Assembly (NCBI GenBank): GCA_022605955.1
Contig: JAKCOZ010000082.1
Location: forward strand, 1,470,940 to 1,534,939
Source of the DNA: Rallus limicola
Lineage: Eukaryota > Chordata > Aves > Gruiformes > Rallidae
Reading direction: 5' to 3'
DNA length: 64,000 bases
Part shown: in pieces, positions 1 to 9,800 of the stretch
How positions within the stretch are numbered: position 1 is the first letter of the stretch
Layout: each line of letters begins with the position of its first letter
Translations under genes and position numbers: made by a program
Notes under the pieces: generated by a model
The model's input: the letters and a program-made list of their open reading frames with translations, nothing else
The model's database searches: none
What the model was told of the DNA's origin: nothing

Positions 1-929
1 CCCCTGTGAGCCTGTGACTCTATGAGAAGGAGCAGTGGCTCCTCAGCGAGGCTGAAGGCTCAGGGGAACCATGACAGAGCTGTGGAAAGCCCCCACAGAG
101 GTTTCCCTTGGGTGCCTCTCAGTATTAGGGTGGTTTATCTTTCCCTGGTGCTTTTGGGTTCACCAGGGCCAGGTCTCCACACAGGACGTGGTGCCTTGTG
201 CCACCCACTCTCCAGATTTACTCCAAGCTGCCAATAAACACGTGCCCACCCTGCAGAGAGCAGTTCAACCCCCCCCCCCCCCCCCCCACCCAGGGGCAGA
301 GCCAGCCCCAGCCCACGTGCTCAGCGAGGCCAGACACACCGACACAGGCTGGATGGGAAGCTGGTGGCCACATCAGCACCAATCTGGCTGCTGAGACTTT
401 CCCTGGGCCTCAGTTTCCCAACCAGATGGAAACTGGGAACCCCCAGAGCAGGGAAGAGCCTGTTACTCCTCCCACTCACTCCCCGTGTTCCCCACCCGGA
501 GCATCCCAGCGGCATGGGGACTTACAGGGGGGCTCTCAGCACCCAGAGGGAAGTCAGGGGCTGGAGGAGGGTCCTTTGTTCCCCCACCTCAGATCTGGGG
601 CAGGAGGGGGTGGGAGGGGATGGAAAGCAAGGGAGGAGGGGGTACCTGCTGTGAGCAATCTGGGGGGTGCAGGGAGGGGCAGGGGAGGGATTCCAGAGGT
701 GGGGCAGCAGCAAACAGGGGGATCAGATGTGGAGTGATGAGGGAAAGAGATGGGGGGGGGGGGGGGGAATTGGGTGTGGAGGAATGCAAAGGGGGCGTGG
801 GAGGGAGAAAGGGGGGTACGGGAGGGGCACAAAGCGAGGTGCGGGGGGGGGGGGATGCTCCCCCTGGCCTGGGACCCTGGCCCTTTGTCACTGCCTGCCC
901 GCAGCCGAGCTGGTTGTAGTGGGGAGGAG
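1..929. other. Unassigned GC-rich sequence, left edge
   Basis: Poly-C (269-287) and poly-G (752-767, about 843-853) runs and G-rich repeats; the ORFs are spurious products of low complexity. The first 25 bases resemble a CR1 3' tail but are too short to call. Confidence 0.5.
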
Positions 930-1260
930 GGGGAGAGAGAGGGGAGGGGGTCCCCGAAGCCCTCTCCCACTATGGCGGCTGCCCCCAGCCCCAGCTCTGC
1001 CTCCCGCCCCCGCGGGGGCGGCCCCGGCCCTCCCGCAGCCCCGTCCCGGTGCCGGTGCGGTGGTACCGACCTGTGGCAGCCCCCGCGGCCGGGCGGCCGG
1101 GGAGGCCCGGCGGGACCAGCATCCCTGCGGGGCCAGCGGATCCTGCGCCCGTCGCCATGGCAACGGCTCACCTCGGCCCCGCGCGCAGCCAGACGGACAC
1201 ACGGACGGGCTCGACAGATGGACGGACGCTCAGGCATAAGGCACGGCTGGGCGCCCGCCG
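930..1260. promoter_or_regulatory. CpG-rich promoter-like island with RFX X-box and minus-strand splice donor
   Basis: CpG density is far above the surroundings. GTCGCCATGGCAAC (1151-1164) is a perfect X-box (GTnRCC, 2 bases, RGYAAC), the RFX site typical of ciliary-gene and MHC promoters. On the minus strand a good donor GAG|GTGAGC ends at 1172, so a noncoding first exon could lie at about 1260-1172. By synteny the next gene downstream of LMNA in human is SEMA4A; no SEMA4A coding exon is seen, so the gene stays unnamed. Confidence 0.5.
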
Positions 1261-1512
1261 GCCCCGACACGCGCGGCCCCGCACAGCCCCGCACGCACGA
1301 ATGGATGTGCACAGCCCCCCCTCAGACCCCCCCCCCCACTCCTCACACACACCCTCCCCGCAGATGTGGACAGACGCACAGAGGCACCGACACCCTCCCC
1401 CCCGCCACCCCCCCCCCCCCCCGCCACCCCTCCCCTCCCGCACATCCCCGTGCCCGCAGCTGCGCACCCACCTCCCTGTACGGACACATCCCTGTCACCC
1501 GCTGTGCCCCTT

Positions 1513-2261
1513 TGCCCTGCACCCCCATCCCTCCACCCCCATACCTGCACCCCGTATCTGTGCTGCACCTCTGCACCCCTATCCCTGCACCCCCATCTCT
1601 GCACCCCTGTATCCATACTGCAACTCTGCACCCCTATCGGTGCACCCCCATCCCTGCACCCCCATCCCTGCACCCCCATACCTGCACCCCCATCCCTACA
1701 CCCCGTATCTGTGCTGCACCTCTGCACCCCTATCCCTGCACCCCCATCTCTGCACCCCTGTATCCATACTGCAACTCTGCACCCCTATCCGTGCACCCCC
1801 ATCCCTGCACCCCCATCCCTGCACCCCCATACCTGCACCCCCATCCCTACACCCCGTATCTGTGCTGCACCTCTGCACCCCTATCCCTGCACCCCCATCT
1901 CTGCACCCCTGTATCCATACTGCAACTCTGCACCCCTATCCCTGCACCCCCAACCCTGCACCCTCATCCTTGCACCCCCATACCTGCACCGCCATCCCTA
2001 CACCCCCATCCCTACACCCCGTATCTGTGCTGCACCTCTGCACCCCTATCCCTGCACCCCCATCCCTGCATCCCTGTATCCATACTGCAACTCTGCACCC
2101 CTATCCCTGCACCCCCATCCCTGCACCCCATCCCTGCATCCCATCCCTGCATCCCTGTATCCATACTGCACCTCTGCACCCCTATCCCTGCACCCCCATC
2201 CCTGCCATCCCTGCACCCCTGTATCCATACTGCACCTTTGCACCCCCATCCCTGCACCCCC
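1513..2261. repeat. Minisatellite, about 13-bp CCCTGCACCCCCAT units in a 151-bp higher-order repeat
   Basis: About 750 bp of short units based on CCCTGCACCCCCAT, broken by a marker segment GTATCTGTGCTGCACC that recurs at 1554, 1705, 1856 and 2021, so a 151-bp higher-order unit (the last spacing is one short unit longer). All three plus frames are open through it, which is why long spurious ORFs appear. Confidence 0.93.
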
Positions 2262-4590
2262 AACACCACACTCCTCCCTGAGCCCCCCGTACCCGCCACT
2301 GCTGTGTCCCTGCCTCAGCCCCCCCCTTGTTGATCCCCTGTCCCAGCTCTGCCCGCCCCACACCCCACCTCACTTTGGGGGGGGTCTGGCTGGGGGCTGA
2401 GGGCTCAGCTGCAGCACCACCCTGAGTTGGCCACACGTACCCCCTGCAGCCACAGCATCCCCATCACCCATTTTTGATTGACAGCAGCACTTCCCCCCCC
2501 CCCCCAAAAAACCCCTTTCCTTGCGGGAAAGCCTGGCCCAGCCAGGATCCCACTTCTCCTTCGGAACCTGCCCTGCTTCCCCTTCCCCAGCAGAGGGGAG
2601 CAGGGTGCCCTGAACCCCGAAACAGGATCCCCCACTGTCACTGCTTCCTCCCTCTGCAACCAACTTCCCTGTGTGACCTCGGGCCAGTCACTTTGTGTCC
2701 TGTATGTGCCACCCCCCCCCATCCCCAACCCTGCACCCAGCAGTTGCACAAGGGGGCATGACGCACCCACGAAAGGTGTCAGCTGCTTTGGATGAGCTGG
2801 GGTGACAGTACCAACACCCCCAAAAAGCAGTGAGCTGGGAATGGACCCACCCAGGGCTCCCTTTCCTCCCCACACTGGGGGTACCTGCATCCCCCACACC
2901 CCCCCCCCCCCCTCAGCTGCTCCCTGCTTGCTGCTGTCCCAGTTCCCACGGGGCTCTGGAAGTCGGGAGCCTTTTCCTGGGAGCCATAAGGAGCTTGTGC
3001 CTCGTGCCCAAAGCTTAGCCAAAGCCTTGCTGTGGGGAGGCAGAGTTGCCCTGGCCCCCTCCCACCCCAAGGGTTGAGCCATAGTCATCCCCTCCCCAAC
3101 CTCTGCCTGGTTCCCCCAAGGGTGCCCTGCGGGTACCCGGTGATGCGCAGCACCTTGGGGTACAGCCCTGGGGGGTTGCAGCAGGCACAAGCTCGCATCT
3201 TAAACCACCCTCAGGATTAGCAGGGCAGCCTGACCTTAATCCCCCTGGGCACGCAGGGGCCTGGAGGGGCCAGTGTGGGGTTCACAGGGCCCCCAACACC
3301 ACTCAGCCATGGCCCTGCCTGGTAAAGCCCGGTGGGTGCAGACATCGGGGTTATCCAGGCTCTACCCCAGCCCAGTGGCTGCTTCAAGGCTTCCTTGAGC
3401 TAGATTTTCCCCCCACCCCCCAAAAAAAAAAGCCTGATGGTGCCCAGCATGTGCCACCTCCCCCCCTCCCAGTTTGTTTGCCATGTCCAAAGCCCAGTGC
3501 TCCCACCTGGCTCTGCACCCCAGAGCGCCTCTGCAGAGACTCCAACACTCAGTGCACAAGTGAGCAGCACTGGATCAGGCTCCCTGGGCTCCCATTTCCC
3601 TCTTGCCAGCGCCTCCTTCCCTGGGGGAGCCCAGAGCTGGGCTCAGCCCCACAGGACTGCAGGAGGAGCTGGAGTAAACCAACCCTGACCCAGTGCCTTG
3701 GCTGGAGCAGGGCTGGAGTTCTGCCCCACAATCCCCATGGGCTGCGTGATGTCCCTGTCCCCATGGGCTGCGTGACACCTCCATGGGCGGTGCACTGTCC
3801 CCACAGGCAGCATAGGGTCCCCATGGTGCTGTGCAAGGTCCACACGGGACATGGATGGTCCTCAGAGGGGTGTGCAAGGGTCTCCAGGGGCTGTGCGAGG
3901 TGCCTGGGGGGTTGCGCAGGGAGCCCAGAGGTCACACAAGCCCTGGGGCACTGGGGACAGTGAGGGGACATGGAGCCACACCACCAGCTCAGCCCTTGGG
4001 CAGTGTGACCCAGCCAGTGTCCCATGGGGGGTGGGGGGGGTGCGTAGGGACACTTCCCTTTCCCTCCTGACCAGCATGGCCAGAGCACGAGGCCCCAGTG
4101 GCACCAGTTTGGCTTCCCCCTGTTACTCCATCACCCGCTACTTTGGGTCACAGCCTCTTGCCTCTGGGACCCGCTGGTGCAGGGCTGGGGTCAGGCTGGG
4201 GTCAGGCTGGGTGACGCGGCGCAGGGGGGACAGACGGACAGATAGACGGACAGACCGCAGCTCCTCGGTGGGTGCCGGCTGCGCAGGGGACCGGTGGCGC
4301 TGGCATCCCTCAGCTGGCAGAGACGGCGAGGGGGGGGGGGCGGGGGGGGGGCAACGGGGTACGGGCGAGGGGTGGCACCGGGGCCAGCATCTCCTTAGCC
4401 ACCCTGCCAGCACCCATCTCTGCAACCCCCCCCCCCCCCCGAAACCCCAGCTCCTGGGAGCCCCCAGTGATACCCCCAAAGACCCCTCGGGGCACCTTGC
4501 ACCCAAATCCAGGGTGATGTGATGTGATGTGTTCCCCATGCAGCTGGGGAAGGGGGGGGGGGACGACCCAAGCATCGGGGTGGGGGGGTG
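2262..4590. other. Unassigned GC-rich sequence with a degenerate minisatellite
   Basis: No gene is recognised. A degenerate repeat of CCCCATGGGCTGCGTGA-like and later GGGGNTGTGCAAGG-like units covers about 3720-3950. Poly-C and poly-G runs are frequent (about 2490-2505, 4330-4350, 4428-4440). GACGGACAGAC repeats at 4228-4255 echo similar GACGGAC repeats at 1190-1235 in the other CpG patch. Confidence 0.5.
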
Positions 4591-4618
4591 TCCCCAGGGT
4601 GGGCACCCCGGTACCTAC

Positions 4619-4760
4619 CTGGTGCTGGCTGCGCCCGGGCCGCCCGCCCGCGCTCCCTCCCATCACACCGCGGCTCCCCAGCGCTGCGCCCGGTAAAGCC
4701 GATTAGGCAGCGGCTTTACTGCTGCCCCCGGCATCTCCTCCCGCCTCTCCGGTGCCTGGC
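4619..4760 (-). promoter_or_regulatory. CpG-rich patch with a strong minus-strand splice donor (candidate first exon)
   Basis: A CGC-rich block is followed on the minus strand by CACCAG|GTAGGTACC, a strong donor at 4618-4613. It lies 400-550 bp beyond the LMNA polyadenylation site on the same strand. It may be an alternative 5' exon of the gene downstream of LMNA. No start codon with conserved coding follows. Confidence 0.3.
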
Positions 4761-5161
4761 ACAGCCCCGGGGTGGGCAGGGGCTCCCCTTGCCCCTGGAG
4801 CAACTCGGGAGGGGTTTGCATGGCTTTCAACTCCCCCCCCCCATCCTTTGTCCATCCCATCCTGCTCCCCAAAACCCTGCAGGGAGGAAACCTCTGAGCG
4901 CCCTCCCCAAATTCTATCCCCATCCCTGCCAGTGCTGGGTCCAGGACCCTGTTGCCCCCGTGCTCAGCACCCCCCTGGATGAGTCCCGGGGGTCGGGAAG
5001 GGGGGGTTACCTGGTTTTCCCCCTCTCCATGGTAGGGTGCTGAGCCCCGGCCCTGGTGATGGGGCTAAAAGAGACCTCCCCACAAAGCAAGCACCAGGCT
5101 GGTGTGCAGCAAAGCCCCCTCCCACCCCCTAAATTCTATCCCCCCCCAGCCCAGGGCAGCA

Positions 5162-5201
5162 ATGATGACAGCACACAGGGTGGGAAGGGTTCAGCTGTAT
5201 T
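5162..5201 (-). promoter_or_regulatory. Candidate LMNA polyadenylation site
   Basis: On the minus strand AATACA (5201-5196), a known weaker variant of AATAAA, is followed about 20 bases on by a TGTGTGCTGTC element (about 5178-5168), a typical GU-rich downstream element. Cleavage would fall near 5175-5185. It is the best candidate I found, but only by eye. Confidence 0.45.
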
Positions 5202-6791
5202 GATTCTGGAAGGAAATACAGGCAGTAATACAGAAGCTTTGCAAGCACAGATACATACGTGGTCTCACCAGATCCCACTGGAGCTGGGAAGCTTGTGCTG
5301 GGAACCTGATCCCGCTCCCACCCTGCACTGGAGGCAGGGGGTGCTGCGGGTATTCCCCAATCAAGGCATGAAGCTGAAATCTCTATCAATGGCCCGATGG
5401 ACCCTTGCAGAGGGGAGCTGCCCATGCCGGACCCCCAAAAATCACCCCAGTCAAACCAAAATGCCTCCCTCACTGCCCTCCTGGCAAACCAGCCCCGTCC
5501 TGGACTAAACATCCTTGGCCTCATCCTGCCCTGAAATGGGTTCCTGAGATCCTGCCACTGGAGAAGAGCTCAACGTAACCACAACTGAGAGAAAACAGGG
5601 GTGAACCCCACCAGATGAGGCAACACCCCAAAAAGAGGGTGTGTGGAGGCTCCAAGGGGGTCCCACCAGGCCCAACCCCTCAGGAACGAGCTCCATCACC
5701 CCATCTGCCAAATCCATCTGGTCCCAGGATGCAACAACTCCAGTGGGTTCTTCACTTCCCTGCTCCATCCCCCCTCAAACGCCGGGGGGGGGGGGGGATT
5801 CAGTGGGGTTCCCAGAGCGGCCCCCGCTCCGGCTAAGGCACAACTTGGCTGCTTAATACTAAACTCCCAAAAAACAACCCCCCAAAAAGAAACCCCAGAG
5901 GGTGAGAGGTGCCTCAGATGGGAAATACAGTACAGGGAGTGATGGCAGCGCAGGGGGGGCGAGGGGCTGGGAATTGGGGGGGGGGAATGCGCAGAGACAT
6001 GAGGCATCACCCACAAGCTGCCAGGAGCCCCCTCCCCACCAGCACTGCAGGGATGGAAAAAATATAACAAACTAAAAACTAAAAAGGGGCATTTGGGGGG
6101 GGGTTGGTTGAAAGGAAAAGAAAAAAAAACCCCAAAACCCCCCCCAAAAAAAGGGTCTGAAAGGCACCATGCTCTGCTGGAGCCAAGGACGTGCCCACCA
6201 AGCGCCGCAGGGGAGGGGGTGATGTGCGGCGTGGGAGGGATGTGCAGCTCTGATGGGGGGTGGCTTTGCTTCTTCCCATCCTATATAAAAAGCTTTGGCA
6301 ACAAAAAGTAATCAAGAAGATATACTGTCAAGAGCTATTCAGCAACAATCTCTTCCTGCAAGGCTGTTGGGTAAACACGATTCTTGGGTGTCTTTGGCTG
6401 AAGTTTGGTTGTTTTTTGTTGTGTTTTTCTTTTTAAAAAAAAAAAAAAAATAAAACAACCTGATAATTTTGCAGCTGAAAAGCTTTTTTTTTTTTTTTTT
6501 GGTTGTTTTTTTTTTTATAGAAATAGATCCTTTTTTTCTTTACAAAAAAAAAAAAAAAATCAAAGCATCTTTTAGCATTTTTTTTATATATATATGTGTG
6601 TATATATATATATAAAATACCTGCTATAGAAAATAACAGCAAAAAAAAAAATCTAACCTTGGTATTTTGATAGAATTTTTTTTTGTTTTTAAGGAAAAAA
6701 AAAAACCAAAACTTTTTTCTTTTGCTTTGGGGAAAAAAAAAAAACAAACTAGCTCAAGATGGCCAGGAAGCACGGGAATGGTGCTGTGGAG
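5175..6791 (-). other. LMNA: LMNA 3' UTR (exon 12)
   Basis: About 1.6 kb between the stop codon and a likely polyadenylation site. The stop-proximal part (6425-6745) is almost entirely A and T homopolymers with a TA/TG tract; the rest is GC-rich. No AATAAA was seen on the minus strand. The end is placed by the AATACA at 5201-5196 followed by a TG-rich stretch. The exact end is inferred. Confidence 0.55.
6425..6745. repeat. A/T homopolymer and TA/TG low-complexity tract in the LMNA 3' UTR
   Basis: Repeated runs of 10-20 A or T on the plus strand alternate with short unique spacers, and an alternating TA/TG run lies at about 6585-6615. It is sharply different from the GC-rich surroundings. In the transcript it would form A- and U-runs that could pair with each other. 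Confidence 0.9.
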
Positions 6792-6824
6792 TTACATGAT
6801 GCTGCAGTTTTGCACAGCCTGAGC
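6792..6824 (-). CDS. LMNA: LMNA exon 12 coding part: CaaX box CSIM
   Basis: 33 bp including the stop TAA (6794-6792). It encodes [10 protein letters not shown], and CSIM is the farnesylation motif shared with human prelamin A. A long pyrimidine tract leads into CCCAG, so the first AG puts the exon start at 6824. A second AG six bases later would start it at 6818 and give AVQNCSIM, making a 656-residue protein. Both keep the frame. Confidence 0.93.
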   Translation of the reverse strand, partial: AQAVQNCSIM

Positions 6825-9800
6825 CTGGGAGGAAGAAAGGAAAAGAAGAAAATCATCAATAACCTGTTTGTGATGTTTAAATGGGACCTTTCTGGACACC
6901 CACGGTGCCCCTGGTTTTGCTCGCCCCCCCCCCCCCTCCCTCCTTAGGGTGCCTCTTGCCTAGGGGCCTAGCACTGAAACTGGGAGACTGACTCTTGGTG
7001 GTGGTGGATTGAGAGCTGTAGAGGGTGGGGGGATGCTCTGGGGGTCCCAAGCATCAGATAGGGTGGGGAGAGGCTGAGGGTAAATCCTTTTCCAACCTCT
7101 CTCAGACCCCACGTTTCCTTTACAAAGAGTTTTGGACAAGTCTGGAGGTGACCAGGCAAAGGAAAGAAGAGGAGGTGGGGAAGGGTCCATTTTGAGATGG
7201 GTTGATCATGAAATCCCAGACTGGTCTGGGTTGGAAGGGACCCCAAGGGTCACAGAGCTCCAACCCCCCTGACACAGGCAGGGACACCAACCTCCAGGCC
7301 TGGAGCTACACAAGGTTGCCCAGGGCCCCAGCCAACCTGGCCTTCAACACCCCCAGGGATGGGGCACCCACCCCCTCTCTGGGCAGCCCCTTCCAGCCCC
7401 TCCCCACTCTCTCTGCACAGAACTTCCCCCTAAGATCTCCTCTCCCCCTTCCCTCCTCCAGCTTCACTCCAGCCCCCTTGTCCTGCCAGGCTCTGCCCTT
7501 GAACAAGCTGATTCCCCTCCTGTTCCTCTGCTCCCTTCAGGGACTGGCAGGCTGCAATGAGGTCCCCCCACAGCCTTCTCTTCTCCAGGCTGACCCAGCC
7601 CAGCTCCCTCAGCCTCTCTCCAGAGGGGAGCTGCTCCAGCCCTCTCAGCATCTTCATGACCTCCTCTGACTCCTCTCCAACAGTCCCACATCTTCCTTGT
7701 CCTGGGGCCCCAGCTCTGGACACAGGACTCCAGCTGGGGCCTCAGGAGGGCAGAGCAGAGAGGGACAATCCCCTCCCTGTCCCTGCTGCCACCCCTCTGC
7801 TGATGGAGCCCAGGATCCCATCTCCCTTCCCAGCTGCCAGAGCCACTGCTGGCTCAGGGGAAGTTCCTCATCCCCCATGACCCCCAGGTCCTTCTCAGCA
7901 GGGCTGCTCCCCAGGAGCTCTTCTCCCAGGCTGTGTCTGTCTGGGATTCCTCCAGCCCAAGTGCAGGGACAGACCCAGCAGCACAGGGACCCCAGAGCTG
8001 GCACTCACCTGCCGACGGGGGCTGGAGTTCCCCAGGAGGAAGGTCCTGGTCATCAGGTTGTTGTCCCCAAGGCCGATGCCGCTGGAGTCACCGATGCTGC
8101 GGTAGCTGCGGGTGACGGTCACGGTGGAACTGGACGAGCCTGAGGACACGGTGTTGATCCCGGTGTTCTGGCCGCCTGACTTCTCGGCTGGCTGTCCGCA
8201 CGTGCCGCACACCACCGTGCGAGAGCGGAGGTTGTATTCACCGGGGTCCCCAGAGCCGCTGCAGCTACCCTGGATGTGAGGGGGCAGGGGGGGGGGACAG
8301 ACACACAGACAAAATGACCTTGAGCACCTGCCTGAGCATCTTCCACCTCGAGCAGGCTGCTCTGAGCACCGGTGTGACCTGTGAGGGCTCTTCAAGTCAA
8401 ATGGGGTCCCTGCTGCCCCCGTCCTCTCCATCACGAGTTTTAAATAAACCATCACTGTTATTGCTGCTGGTGCTGTTATTATAATTATAATTATTATCCC
8501 AAATTCCTGGGGCTGGCACTGTACAGATGGACAGACTGTACAGATGGACAGACTGTCCCTGTCCTTGCTCTACAGCTCCCAGCAACCGAGACGTCTCATC
8601 TGCACTCCTCTCTAAGACCATCTCCTCCCTTGCCAGCTGGGAGAGCCCAAGCTGACTGCTTCCCAACAAGAAATTCCCTCCTGGAAAGGATTCAGGTCTG
8701 GATGGGCCAGTGCTGCCCCATGGCAGTGTGGGGATAATTGATATCTGTCCATCCCAGGATGGCTCCTGAGATCTGGAGAACTCAAAGGGAAGGAGGGTGG
8801 TGGGCTCCCCATCCTGCTCCTGCCACACTGAGCTCCAGGGCAGAGCTTTTGCTGTCATGGAAGCCCAACGTGTCAGCGACAGCATCTCTCCCTGCACATT
8901 CCCTGCGGGCATCTGGTGGGAGACAGGTCTCTGGCAGGGTACAAGCCACAGGGGTGTTTGCTTTCCTACAGGGAGGAGTGGCTGCAGTTGTGCTCCTGGC
9001 ATGCTGCCTGCTCTCTGCCCACTGCTCCTCCTGGCGCATGTTTCAGCTCCATGAGGAGAGCGATGGGCTGAGAGGAAGGACAAAGTCACCTCTGGATTTG
9101 TTCCAGTGCCCTGGTGAAGAGGATGGAGCAGCTGCCGCAGAGGAACGTTGTCCATCAGCTTTCCACCACCTGGTCCCCCACCTCCGAGTGATGCTCAGCC
9201 CCTCTTCTGGCTCCTCCAGCCCTTTTTGCAGCAGGTCAAGGTTGCTCAGCGTGGGACATGACTTCCACCAAGGTCTCTAGAGCTTTTTTGGCAAGGGGAG
9301 ATCTCCTCCAGATGCCAGAGGTCTGTTGGCTTCTCCTCTGAGGTTGATTCCGCAGCAGCTTATCAACCACCCTCTGCCATAAGACCTGATCCTGTGTGAC
9401 ACTGAGCTGCCTCCCATCCTGACTGGGACCAGACCCAAGCACTCCCAGCACCCCTGCAGCAGACACCCCTCCCCGTCACCGGGACCAGCACCTTCCCCAA
9501 CACGGTACTCACGTGGTGATGGCGGTGGTGGATGCTAACTTCATCATCATCGTCATCCTCATCTTCATCATTGATGATCACAGTGCGGACCAGTTTCCTC
9601 ATGGCTACCTCCTGTGGGGGACAGGAAAGGGGACAGGAAAGGAGTTGGGAGGTGGTTTGGTGCCCGTTGACCCCCCCCTCCCTTTCTCCCAGCCAGTGTG
9701 GCCATTGGGATCTCACCTCCCCGCTGGAGTTGATGAGGGCAGTGCGCAGGCTGTCCCCGGAGCCCCAGCTGTTCTGGGCTCTCCACACCATGTTACTGGG

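Noticed and set aside
1..30. CR1 3' tail at the left edge
   Set aside because: Only about 25 bases resemble the CR1 end repeat; too short to call.
1049..1158. Coding first exon starting ATGGCGACGGGCGC on the minus strand
   Set aside because: The ATG lies inside the X-box and the peptide is low-complexity without a known match; more likely noncoding promoter sequence.
750..2333. Plus-strand open frames of 340-527 codons rich in Pro and His
   Set aside because: All three frames are open through the CCCTGCACCCCCAT minisatellite; no conserved protein.
8397..9155. 252-codon open frame in LMNA intron 10
   Set aside because: No recognisable domain, lies wholly within an intron, and is likely chance in GC-rich sequence.
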